The position numbers and the translations under genes were made by a program. A stretch of DNA of 64,000 nucleotides from positions 2,170,001-2,234,000 of the forward strand of contig OZ250180.1 of NCBI GenBank assembly GCA_965238215.1, in the 5' to 3' direction. The notes beneath the pieces are model-generated. The model saw only the letters and a program-made list of their open reading frames with translations. It was not told the origin of the DNA and did not search any database. This document shows positions 42,549-50,573 of this stretch, piece by piece. Origin of the DNA: JAPULR01 sp965238215. GTDB taxonomy: Bacteria > Chloroflexota > Dehalococcoidia > Lucifugimonadales > GCA-2712585. Position 1 is the first letter of the stretch, and every line of letters begins with the position of its first letter.

Positions 42549-43792
42549 AGAGACGGCGCGTGGTGGTAACGGGGATGGGGGCGTTCACCCCTTTGGGCCT
42601 TTCTGCGGAGGAATCTTGGAAGGGGTTGATTTCAGGAAGGTCGGGTATTGGGCCAATGACCCTGTGCGACCCTTCAGACTTTCCGTGCCGCATTGCGGGG
42701 GAGGTGAAGGGGTTCGATCCAGTCCAGTACATTCCGGGAAGGCAGTCGCGACGGATGGCTCGATTCTCGCAGCTGGCGGTATCGGCGGCAATGCAGGCGG
42801 TGGAGAACGCCCGGCTGGAGATAGACTCCGCAAAAGCCCATCGTTACGGGGTATTGCTGGGAAACGGCAACGGTGGGTTTCCCACCACGGAGGAGGGTTG
42901 CCGTGTGATGATTCAGCGGGGCGGTATGCGGGTTTCTCCTTTTTTCTTCCCTATGACGCTGCCCAACATGGCGGCCTCCAACATCAGCCGCATTCTGGGT
43001 TTTAAGGGGTACAACTCAACCGTCATCACCGCCTGCGCCGCATCCAACCAGGCTATCGGGGAGGCAGTCGAGACGCTGAGGCGGGGCGCCTCCGACGTGA
43101 TGCTAACCGGCGGGGCGGAGGCCGGCATCAGCCAACTGGGGCTGGCGGGCTTCTGTGCTATGCGGGCGCTGAGCACCAGAAACGACGAACCACACAGGGC
43201 CAGCCGTCCCTTTGACGCTCAGCGGGACGGTTTCGTTCCGGCGGAGGGTGCGTCGGTTCTGGTGTTGGAGACTGAGGAACACGCCCTGAGCCGGGGCGCG
43301 GACATTATGTGCGAGGTGGCGGGTTTCGGGTGTACGTCGGACGCCTTTCATCCGGTGCAGCCGGAGGAATCGGGGGATGGGGCAATTCGGGCAATGCGGA
43401 TGGCGCTGGAAGATGCGGGGGCATCGAAGGAGGAGGTGGACTATATCAACGCTCACGGCACTTCAACGCCTTTGAACGACGCGGTGGAAACAACGGCCAT
43501 CAAGGGGCTATTTGGGGAGCGGGCCTATGGGGTATCTATCAGCTCCACCAAGTCGATGGTTGGGCACTCCTTGGGCGCAGCAGGTGGGTTGGAAGCCGTG
43601 GCCTGCATCCGGACAATCACGGACGGGGTAATCCACCCGACGGTGAACTACGAGTATGCTGATCCCCTGTGCGACCTGGATTATGTGCCCAACGAAGCTA
43701 GGCGGGCCGACGTGAGGGTGGCGCTATCCAACGCCTTTGGATTTGGGGGTCAGAATGCCTGTCTGGTGTTCAGGCGTTATGAGGGAGTGTGA
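42545..43792 (+). CDS. fabF: 3-oxoacyl-[acyl-carrier-protein] synthase II (KAS II)
   Basis: 415 residues, thiolase fold. The catalytic triad is Cys164 (ITACAASNQ), His304 (NAHGTSTPLND) and His341 (KSMVGHSLGAAG). Known reaction: condensation of malonyl-ACP with acyl-ACP in fatty-acid elongation. The start ATG overlaps the folC stop. No other fab genes lie nearby, so it may serve a special pathway rather than housekeeping synthesis. Confidence 0.94.
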   Translation: MKRRRVVVTGMGAFTPLGLSAEESWKGLISGRSGIGPMTLCDPSDFPCRIAGEVKGFDPVQYIPGRQSRRMARFSQLAVSAAMQAVENARLEIDSAKAHRYGVLLGNGNGGFPTTEEGCRVMIQRGGMRVSPFFFPMTLPNMAASNISRILGFKGYNSTVITACAASNQAIGEAVETLRRGASDVMLTGGAEAGISQLGLAGFCAMRALSTRNDEPHRASRPFDAQRDGFVPAEGASVLVLETEEHALSRGADIMCEVAGFGCTSDAFHPVQPEESGDGAIRAMRMALEDAGASKEEVDYINAHGTSTPLNDAVETTAIKGLFGERAYGVSISSTKSMVGHSLGAAGGLEAVACIRTITDGVIHPTVNYEYADPLCDLDYVPNEARRADVRVALSNAFGFGGQNACLVFRRYEGV

Positions 43793-43815
43793 CGAAGGGG
43801 TCGCTAGTATTAGGG

Positions 43816-43839
43816 CGCCGCGGCTTTAATCGTGCGGCG
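43816..43839. terminator. Hairpin between convergent fabF and the SWIM protein gene
   Basis: CGCCGC and GCGGCG pair around a 12-base loop. No clear U-tract. It may terminate from either side. Confidence 0.3.
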
Positions 43840-43928
43840 AGGTCGTCTAAGGCGGGAGTGGTGGTGTCTAGTTAATTCCTGGGCGCGCCTGGACGCGCAC
43901 AACCAGCGGGTACCCGAAGGGTGGGAAG

Positions 43929-44162
43929 CTATCGGGTGGAAAGCATCGGATCCAGTATTCGTTCCAGGGCCATGGTGTGGCTGCACGTTCCGTAGCCGGA
44001 GAAGAAGGCGCATGAGCAGGACCACTTGCCCTCGTTGAAAGCAACGTGGTGATCGCTGTGATTGCCGTGGAAGGTGGTCTTGATAGAGCTTATGGTCACC
44101 CTCTCTTTTTGCTCTGCGTACCGGCGTGCCTTTTCCATTTTCCTGATAACACTTGACTGCAT
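43929..44162 (-). CDS. Small SWIM-type zinc-finger protein
   Basis: 77 residues. The C-terminal half carries the SWIM zinc motif CxCx(n)CxH: WSCSCAFFSGYGTCSHTMALERIL. The N-terminal helix (RKMEKARRYAEQKERVTI) and a strand precede it. SWIM domains bind zinc and DNA or protein; stand-alone small forms are poorly characterised. The start ATG at 44162 has AGGAGG 4 bases upstream. It is divergent from alaS. Confidence 0.8.
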   Translation of the reverse strand: MQSSVIRKMEKARRYAEQKERVTISSIKTTFHGNHSDHHVAFNEGKWSCSCAFFSGYGTCSHTMALERILDPMLSTR

Positions 44163-44294
44163 CCTGCCTCCTGATCCGTCCTTTAGTCAATTCTAATTCA
44201 TGGGGGGTTTGGGGTCAATTAAAGGCGTGGCCTCTTGTCCTGTCATTGGCTGCGGACTACACTGGATGCAAAGCTTGAACGTGCAAGGTTAGGA

Positions 44295-47168
44295 ATGACA
44301 GGCGACGATATCCGGGAACTATTTCTGAGCTACTTTGAGGGCAAGGGGCATTTGAGGATGCCCAGCGCCTCTCTGGTGCCGTCGGGGGACCCGACGCTGC
44401 TATTTACCAGCGCAGGCATGGTCCCCTTCAAGCCCTTCTTTCAAGGGGAGCAGCGTCCGCCTTCCCGTCGGCTGACGTCCAGCCAGAAGAGCTTCCGCAC
44501 CACGGACATCGACGAGGTGGGAGACCACACGCATTTGACTATGTTCGAGATGCTGGGGAACTTCAGCATCGGCGACTATTTCAAGAAGCAGGCGGTGGCG
44601 TGGGCGTGGGAGTTCGTAACGTCGAGTTCCCAGGGTTTCGGTCTGGAGCCGGAGCGGTTCTATGCCACGGTGCATTACAGCGACGACGAAGCCTACGAGC
44701 TTTGGCACAAGGACGTGGGTTTGCCGCCGGAGCGGATATACCGCTACGGCGACGCGGATAACTGGTGGGGGCCGGCGGGTCTAGAGGGCCCCTGCGGCCC
44801 CTGTAGCGAGCTGCACTACGATTTTGGCGCTGAGTTTGGCTGCGGGAAGGCCATGGCCTTCCCTTTGGGTGACCTCGACGAGGGGTGCCACCCCAACCAC
44901 GAATGCGAACGAATCGTGGAGTTGTGGAACCTGGTTTTCATGCAGTTTTACCAGGACTTGAAAGGAGAGCGAACGCCGCTGCCGGCGCCCAGCGTCGACA
45001 CGGGCATGGGCCTGGAGCGGGCTGCGACGGTGATGCAGCGGCGCATGAGCATTTACGACACCGACCTGTTCCAGCCGCTGGTGGCGAAGGCGTCGGATCT
45101 CTCCGGGAAATCTTACGGGCGGGAACCGGCTCTAGACTACGCCTTGAGGGTGGTGGCCGAGCATGCAAGGGCCGCATCCTTTCTGATCTCCGACGGAGTG
45201 GTTCCCAGCAACGAAGGTCGTGGGTACGTGCTACGCCGCATTGTTCGGCGAGCGGTAAGATATGGACGACGGTTGGGGCTGGAGGAGGTCTTCGTAGCCG
45301 ATATGGCGTCAGCTGCCATCGACAACTTCTATAAGGCCTACCCCGATCTGGAGACCAACCGGGACTTCATTCTCAGGGTGTTGAACCTGGAAGAGGAGCG
45401 GTTCAATCAGACCATCCAGATTGGGATGCCCATGCTGGAGGAAGGGCTGATTCCGCTGCACCTGGGCCTGCGTCAGATTTTCCAAGTAGAGCGGCCCATG
45501 ACTGAAATGACCAAGGCTGGAATGCTTAGGCAGATTGATGAGTTGGCAGAAGAGGCGGGCGGCTTCGTTCGACCCCAAAGCGTCCTACAGGACGTTTTGC
45601 GAGAGGCTGCGACGGATATGGAGAATGCCAACGAACTCCCCGTAGAGAGCCGGTTGACGAGAATGCTAACGGGGAGGGAGGTCTTCGTTCTTCACGATAC
45701 CTTTGGTTTTCCACGAGAACTGACTGAGGAGATAGCGCGGGAGCGGGGGTTGGGGGTGGACGAGGAGGGGTTCCAACAGGAGGTGGATGCCCACAGTGCG
45801 CGGGCGAGGGCGGCCCATGTTTCCACCGGTGGCATGGAGATTCAGAGCCATTACGAAGAGTTGGGTTCGGAGCCGGTGAAATTCGTGGGGTATGGCTCAT
45901 TGGAGCGAGGTTCGGAGGTGACGGCCCTTCTGGTCGGAGGGGAGCAGGTGGGCTACGCTACCAAGGGCCAGGAGGTGGAGGTTGTGCTGCGGGAGACGCC
46001 CTTCTACGCCGAGGGCGGTGGCCAGGTGGGGGACGCCGGCAGCATCGCTGGACCCAACGGCGTGGTCGATGTGACAGACGCGCAGAATCCTGCGGCGGGG
46101 CTTATCGTCCATAGAGGCGTCGTGTTGGAGGGGGACATTTCACTCGGTGAGCCGGTATCGGGACGGGTGGACGCGAGCCGCCGGCAGTCGGCGGCGCGGA
46201 ACCATAGCGGCACCCATATTCTCCACGCATCCCTCCGTGCTGTTTTGGGGCTTCACGTCAAGCAGGCGGGGTCCCTGGTGACGCCGGAACGGCTGCGATT
46301 CGACTTCTCCCACGTTGGTGCTGTGGAGAGCGAGGAGATGCGGGAAATTCAGGGTCTGGCCAACGAGAAGGTGCGGGAGGACATGGGTGTTTCCACCCAC
46401 GTGACTACCTACGCCGACGCGGTACGGGCGGGGGCGTTGGCCTTCTTTGGCGACAAGTACGGCGACCGGGTTCGGGTGGTTACTATGTCGAGCGGTAACG
46501 AAGACAAGCCATTCAGCGTTGAGCTCTGCGGCGGCACCCACGTACAGGCGACGGGAGAGGTCGGTCCCCTGTTCATCCTCGGGGAGTCCAGCATCGGTGG
46601 GGGAATGCGGAGGGTGGAAGCCGTGACGGGTCAGAGTTCAGTGGACCTCTTTGAACGGCGGTCGGACTTGCTGCAACGGATATCCGGTCGTCTGGAGACC
46701 CCCGTGTCGGGCTTGGAGGACAGGCTGGAGGGATTTATTTCGGATATGCGCGCCTTGAAGCGGCAGGTGGCGCAGCTGGAACGGAAGAATTTGAGAATGG
46801 AAGCCCAGGGACTGTTGGGGCAGATCAAGGATGCTAAAGGGGTAAAGGTGCTGGCGGCCAGAACGTCGGCGGGCAGCGTCGAGGCTTTGCGAGAAATGGG
46901 GGACTGGCTGAAGGCCAAACTTGGCAGCGGGGTTCTGGTTCTGGCTATGGCGCAGAATGGCAGACCGATGCTGGTGTCCATGGTCACGCCGGACCTGGTG
47001 GCGCGAGGTCTGCATGCGGGGGACATAGTTCGAGAGACGGCACGGCAGTTGGGTGGCGGTGGCGGCGGTCGTCCCGAATCGGCGCAGGCGGGCGGCAGGC
47101 GATTGGACTTGCTTCCGCAAGCTCTGGAAGGCGTCGTAGATTTGGTGGAGCGAGAGGTGAAATCCTGA
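44295..47168 (+). CDS. alaS: Alanine--tRNA ligase
   Basis: 957 residues against a usual 870-880. Class II catalytic core at the N-terminus (YFEGKGHLRMPSASLVPSGDPTLLFTSAGM, here starting from ATG 44295, the natural N-terminus). The editing domain has the zinc motif HSGTHILH and CGGTHVQATGE, and there is a C-terminal oligomerisation region. An extra segment of about 55-60 residues lies between about 375 and 455, before GREVFVLHDTFGFP. First gene of the alaS-ruvX-aroE-aroC unit. Confidence 0.96.
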   Translation: MTGDDIRELFLSYFEGKGHLRMPSASLVPSGDPTLLFTSAGMVPFKPFFQGEQRPPSRRLTSSQKSFRTTDIDEVGDHTHLTMFEMLGNFSIGDYFKKQAVAWAWEFVTSSSQGFGLEPERFYATVHYSDDEAYELWHKDVGLPPERIYRYGDADNWWGPAGLEGPCGPCSELHYDFGAEFGCGKAMAFPLGDLDEGCHPNHECERIVELWNLVFMQFYQDLKGERTPLPAPSVDTGMGLERAATVMQRRMSIYDTDLFQPLVAKASDLSGKSYGREPALDYALRVVAEHARAASFLISDGVVPSNEGRGYVLRRIVRRAVRYGRRLGLEEVFVADMASAAIDNFYKAYPDLETNRDFILRVLNLEEERFNQTIQIGMPMLEEGLIPLHLGLRQIFQVERPMTEMTKAGMLRQIDELAEEAGGFVRPQSVLQDVLREAATDMENANELPVESRLTRMLTGREVFVLHDTFGFPRELTEEIARERGLGVDEEGFQQEVDAHSARARAAHVSTGGMEIQSHYEELGSEPVKFVGYGSLERGSEVTALLVGGEQVGYATKGQEVEVVLRETPFYAEGGGQVGDAGSIAGPNGVVDVTDAQNPAAGLIVHRGVVLEGDISLGEPVSGRVDASRRQSAARNHSGTHILHASLRAVLGLHVKQAGSLVTPERLRFDFSHVGAVESEEMREIQGLANEKVREDMGVSTHVTTYADAVRAGALAFFGDKYGDRVRVVTMSSGNEDKPFSVELCGGTHVQATGEVGPLFILGESSIGGGMRRVEAVTGQSSVDLFERRSDLLQRISGRLETPVSGLEDRLEGFISDMRALKRQVAQLERKNLRMEAQGLLGQIKDAKGVKVLAARTSAGSVEALREMGDWLKAKLGSGVLVLAMAQNGRPMLVSMVTPDLVARGLHAGDIVRETARQLGGGGGGRPESAQAGGRRLDLLPQALEGVVDLVEREVKS

Positions 47169-47581
47169 GGCTTCTTGCGCTGGACGTAGGGACGCGTCGC
47201 ATTGGGATGGCGGTCAGCGACCCCTTGGGAATCTTGGCTTCGCCCCGGGGTTATATCGAGAGGCGCGGGATGGCCGCCGACGTGGAAGCTGTGGTGCGGA
47301 AAGCCCGCGAATTGGATGCGGAGGCGGTCTTGGTGGGAATGCCCTTCACCCTCAAGGGAAAGAGGGGCTTTCAGGCCCAGCAGATGGAGGATTTTTGCAA
47401 GCGTTTGGAAGAGGACGGGGGGGTCAGGGTATCCACCTGGGACGAACGGTTTTCGACCTTTGAGGCGGAAAGCCGACTGCGCGCGGCCGGAAGAAAGCCG
47501 TCGCGAGAGAAAGGACGGTCCGACGCGGCCGCGGCTGCGGTGATTCTCCAATCGTACCTGGACAGCAGGCGCGACCAATGA
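47165..47581 (+). CDS. ruvX: Putative pre-16S rRNA nuclease / Holliday junction resolvase YqgF (RuvX)
   Basis: 138 residues when started from CTG at 47165, which gives the normal N-terminus LLALDVGTRRIGMAVSDPLG with the first catalytic Asp. The ATG at 47207 would remove that Asp and strand. No ATG, GTG or TTG lies between. GAGAGGTGA is a suitable RBS and CTG overlaps the alaS stop (CTGA) as ATGA does elsewhere. Other landmarks: LVGMPFTLKG, WDERFSTFEAE and SDAAAAAVILQSYL. Known role: 16S rRNA maturation. Its stop overlaps aroE. Confidence 0.9.
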   Translation: MRLLALDVGTRRIGMAVSDPLGILASPRGYIERRGMAADVEAVVRKARELDAEAVLVGMPFTLKGKRGFQAQQMEDFCKRLEEDGGVRVSTWDERFSTFEAESRLRAAGRKPSREKGRSDAAAAAVILQSYLDSRRDQ

Positions 47582-48462
47582 GCGCACGCTTGGGCATCAT
47601 CGGGTGCCCCATCGGCCATTCGATGTCGCCGGTAATGTTCCGTGCGGCTCTTGCGGAGTGCGGCCTGGACATAACCTACGATGCGTGGGAGATCGCACCG
47701 GAGAACCTGGAAGAGTTTCTGGCCGGGGTGCGTAACTCGGAGGGGAAGATTTTGGGGTTCAACGCCACGGTGCCTCACAAGGAGGCAGTGATGGCGGCCA
47801 TGGACGAAGTGTCGGCAGAAGCGCAGCGGGCAGGGGCGGTCAACACGGTGGTAAACGATGACGGGAGGCTCTTTGGCCAGAATACCGACGGAGCGGGGTT
47901 CGTGCGGGCACTGCGGGAAGAGGCAGGGTTCTCCTTCGAGGGAAGTCAAGTCCTGATAATCGGTGCGGGGGGCGCTGCCAGGGGAGTAGTCATGGCCCTG
48001 GCCGGGGAGCGGGTGGAGGATATCACCATCGCCAATCGCACGCCGGAGAGAGCGCAGCGGCTGGCCGACGACCTGGCGCGTCACTTCGGTGGCGGCGTTA
48101 GGGATATTTCTTTAGAGTCCAGTGATTTGAGGCAGGCGGCTGCTTCGTCCGATCTCATAGTCCAGTGCACCACTATGGGGATGCTCCATACCCCCGCTGC
48201 GGATGCTTCGCCCTTGGCGTCGGCAGATATCCCCGCCGACGCGCTGGTGTATGACCTGGTGTATAATCCACCGCAAACGCCGTTGATGCGAGAGGCTGCG
48301 CGGGCGGGGTCGCGGGTGTACGGCGGCCTCTCCATGCTGGTATATCAGGGGGCCATAGGCTTTGAAGTATGGACAGGCCGGCGGGCGCCGATGGAGGCAA
48401 TGTTCGAGGCGGCTGAGGCGGCGTTGGCCAAGCAGCAAGGCAGAATCAAGGGGAAGCTATGA
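47578..48462 (+). CDS. aroE: Shikimate dehydrogenase
   Basis: 294 residues. The N-terminal substrate domain has GCPIGHSMSPVMFRAAL and NATVPHKEAVM (catalytic Lys), followed by NTDGAGF. The NADP-binding domain has IGAGGAARGVVMAL and ANRTPERAQRL. Known reaction: NADPH-dependent reduction of 3-dehydroshikimate. It overlaps ruvX upstream and aroC downstream by 4 bases each (ATGA). Confidence 0.96.
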   Translation: MSARLGIIGCPIGHSMSPVMFRAALAECGLDITYDAWEIAPENLEEFLAGVRNSEGKILGFNATVPHKEAVMAAMDEVSAEAQRAGAVNTVVNDDGRLFGQNTDGAGFVRALREEAGFSFEGSQVLIIGAGGAARGVVMALAGERVEDITIANRTPERAQRLADDLARHFGGGVRDISLESSDLRQAAASSDLIVQCTTMGMLHTPAADASPLASADIPADALVYDLVYNPPQTPLMREAARAGSRVYGGLSMLVYQGAIGFEVWTGRRAPMEAMFEAAEAALAKQQGRIKGKL

Positions 48463-49640
48463 TTAGATTTCTTACCGCCGGCGAATCACATGGCCAAGGA
48501 TTGGTGGTCATCGTCGAGGGGATGCCGGCCGGTCTTACGATAGACGAGGACTATATCGGGACGCAGATGGCGCGCCGTCAGCGGGGCCATGGCCGGGGTG
48601 GTCGAATGTTGATAGAGCGTGACTGGGCACACGTGGTTTCCGGTATCAGACACGGGCGTACCCTGGGCAGCCCTATCGCCATGACTATAGAGAATCGGGA
48701 CTGGGTCAACTGGACCACGGTTATGAGCGTGGAGCCGGTGGAGGAAGCGGTGGACAGGGTTACGCGCATAAGGCCGGGCCACGCCGACCTGCCCGGCACC
48801 ATGAAGTACGGCTACGACGACGTTCGGGACGTACTGGAACGCTCAAGCGCCCGGGAGACGGCGGCGCGAGTGGCGGCCGGGACGGTGGCTCGCCGGCTGT
48901 TGGAGGAGTTCGGCATGGAAATTCGCAGCCACTCGCTCATCATCGGCGGCGTTCGAGCGGATGTGAACGGCAACGTGGACTGGGAACAGGTGGAGGCTTC
49001 ATCCGTGCGGTGCGGAGACCCGGAGGCGGAGCCGCGCATGGTAGAGGCCATCGATTCAGCCAAGGAAGCCGGCGACACGGTGGGAGGCGTGGTGGAAGTT
49101 ATCGTCTATGGGGTGCCCATCGGCCTGGGGTCTCACGTCCAGTGGGACCGCAAGCTGGACGGGCGCATTGCCCAGGCCTTGATGTCCATCAACGCCTGCA
49201 AGGCCGTTTCCATCGGCGATGGTTGGGAGTCCGTCAACCATAGGGGTTCCCAGGTGCACGATGTCATCGAGCCGGTGACGGACCCAGACCAACCGTGGCA
49301 GCGTAAGACCAATCGCTCCGGCGGGACGGAGGGCGGCATGACCAGCGGAACGCCCCTCGTGGCCCGCTTCGCAATAAAGCCTATATCGACCCTGGTCAAC
49401 CCACTGCCATCTGTAGACCTGGATACAGGGGGGCTGGTGCAGGCGCACTACGAGCGTTCGGACGTTTGCCAGGTGCCTCCCGCCGGGGTTATCGGTGAGG
49501 CAATGGTGGCCCTTGTGCTAGCGGACGCCTTCATGGAGAAGTTTGGGGGCGACAACGTGTCGGAGACGCGTCGGAACTACCAGGGCTACCTAAAGACGGT
49601 GAAGCCCAGGAAATGGGGTTCTGGGGTCAACGTCGACTAG
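48459..49640 (+). CDS. aroC: Chorismate synthase
   Basis: 393 residues. FMN/EPSP-binding landmarks are all present: LTAGESHGQGLVVIVEGMPAG, RRQRGHGRGGRMLIE, RPGHADLPGTMKYG, SARETAARVAAGTVARRLL and GGTEGGMTSGTPLVAR. Known reaction: EPSP to chorismate with reduced FMN. It overlaps aroE by 4 bases; the HAD gene starts 10 bases downstream. Confidence 0.96.
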   Translation: MIRFLTAGESHGQGLVVIVEGMPAGLTIDEDYIGTQMARRQRGHGRGGRMLIERDWAHVVSGIRHGRTLGSPIAMTIENRDWVNWTTVMSVEPVEEAVDRVTRIRPGHADLPGTMKYGYDDVRDVLERSSARETAARVAAGTVARRLLEEFGMEIRSHSLIIGGVRADVNGNVDWEQVEASSVRCGDPEAEPRMVEAIDSAKEAGDTVGGVVEVIVYGVPIGLGSHVQWDRKLDGRIAQALMSINACKAVSIGDGWESVNHRGSQVHDVIEPVTDPDQPWQRKTNRSGGTEGGMTSGTPLVARFAIKPISTLVNPLPSVDLDTGGLVQAHYERSDVCQVPPAGVIGEAMVALVLADAFMEKFGGDNVSETRRNYQGYLKTVKPRKWGSGVNVD

Positions 49641-49650
49641 GGAGCGTTCG

Positions 49651-50532
49651 ATGACTCAGGCGCAAAACGTTATCGCCGTCGTCTACGACTACGACCGGAC
49701 TCTGAGCCCGCAGTCGATGCACCAGGACGTGATATTCCCCCAAATCGGCGTGGACGTCGACAGTTTTTGGGAGGAAGCGGACAGGCTGCGGGACGAACGG
49801 GCCTACGAGGACGAGCTGGCGTGGATCCGTCTGCTGCTGGAGAACCCGACCTTTCGGCGGCTTTCCAACGCAGATTTGCAGGCGTTTGGGCAACATCTGA
49901 GATTTTATACCGGCGTACCGCAGGTCTTTGATCAGTTGGGCAGTTTTTTGAAGGACGAGAGGTACATTCGCCACGGAGTTACCCTAGAGCACTATATCGT
50001 AACGTCGGGACTAAAGGCAGTCTTGGCGGGAAGCGCTCTCAGCGATAACGTCGAGGCCATCTTCGGCTGTGAGTTAGACGAAGATGGGGAAGGCAGGGTC
50101 TTCTGGCCCAAGCGCGTAGTGAGCCACACGTCAAAGACCCAGTACCTTTTTCGAATAACCAAGGGCCCCGAGTACGTTGACCTGTCTCACGACGTGAACG
50201 ACCACATGCCGGAGAAGGAGCGGCGAATTCCCTTCCGCAACATGATTTACATTGGGGATGGGCCGACGGACGTGCCGTGCTTTGTGGTGTTGACGGAGAG
50301 GGGCGGTGTGGCCCTGGCGGTGTACAACCCTCAAATTGAAAAGTCTTTTGAAACGTGCATGAGGCTGCAGGAGGCGAAGCGGGTAGACGGGATAGCGCCA
50401 GCTGATTACCGGAATGGGACCCATCTGAGGCTTACCATGGAATACCACATACGGCGGATGGCCGAGCGGGTTGTGGTTGACCAGGAAGAGGCGCACCAGC
50501 GCAGCGTTATTGAGGCCGTGAAACCCTACTAG
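49651..50532 (+). CDS. HAD-superfamily hydrolase embedded in the aro cluster
   Basis: 293 residues. Motif I is VVYDYDRTLSP (Asp13 nucleophile, Asp15), and motif IV is MIYIGDGPTDVPCF. A helical cap lies between. Phosphatase activity is likely; the substrate is unknown. Its position between aroC and aroKB could mean a role in aromatic metabolism, such as a phosphoserine-phosphatase-like step, but this is not shown by sequence. The ATG at 49651 has a weak RBS (GGGAGCG). Confidence 0.85.
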   Translation: MTQAQNVIAVVYDYDRTLSPQSMHQDVIFPQIGVDVDSFWEEADRLRDERAYEDELAWIRLLLENPTFRRLSNADLQAFGQHLRFYTGVPQVFDQLGSFLKDERYIRHGVTLEHYIVTSGLKAVLAGSALSDNVEAIFGCELDEDGEGRVFWPKRVVSHTSKTQYLFRITKGPEYVDLSHDVNDHMPEKERRIPFRNMIYIGDGPTDVPCFVVLTERGGVALAVYNPQIEKSFETCMRLQEAKRVDGIAPADYRNGTHLRLTMEYHIRRMAERVVVDQEEAHQRSVIEAVKPY

Positions 50533-50573
50533 GGGTATAATGACTGGTACGTCTGCGGAAGGTGGGTTGGTCC

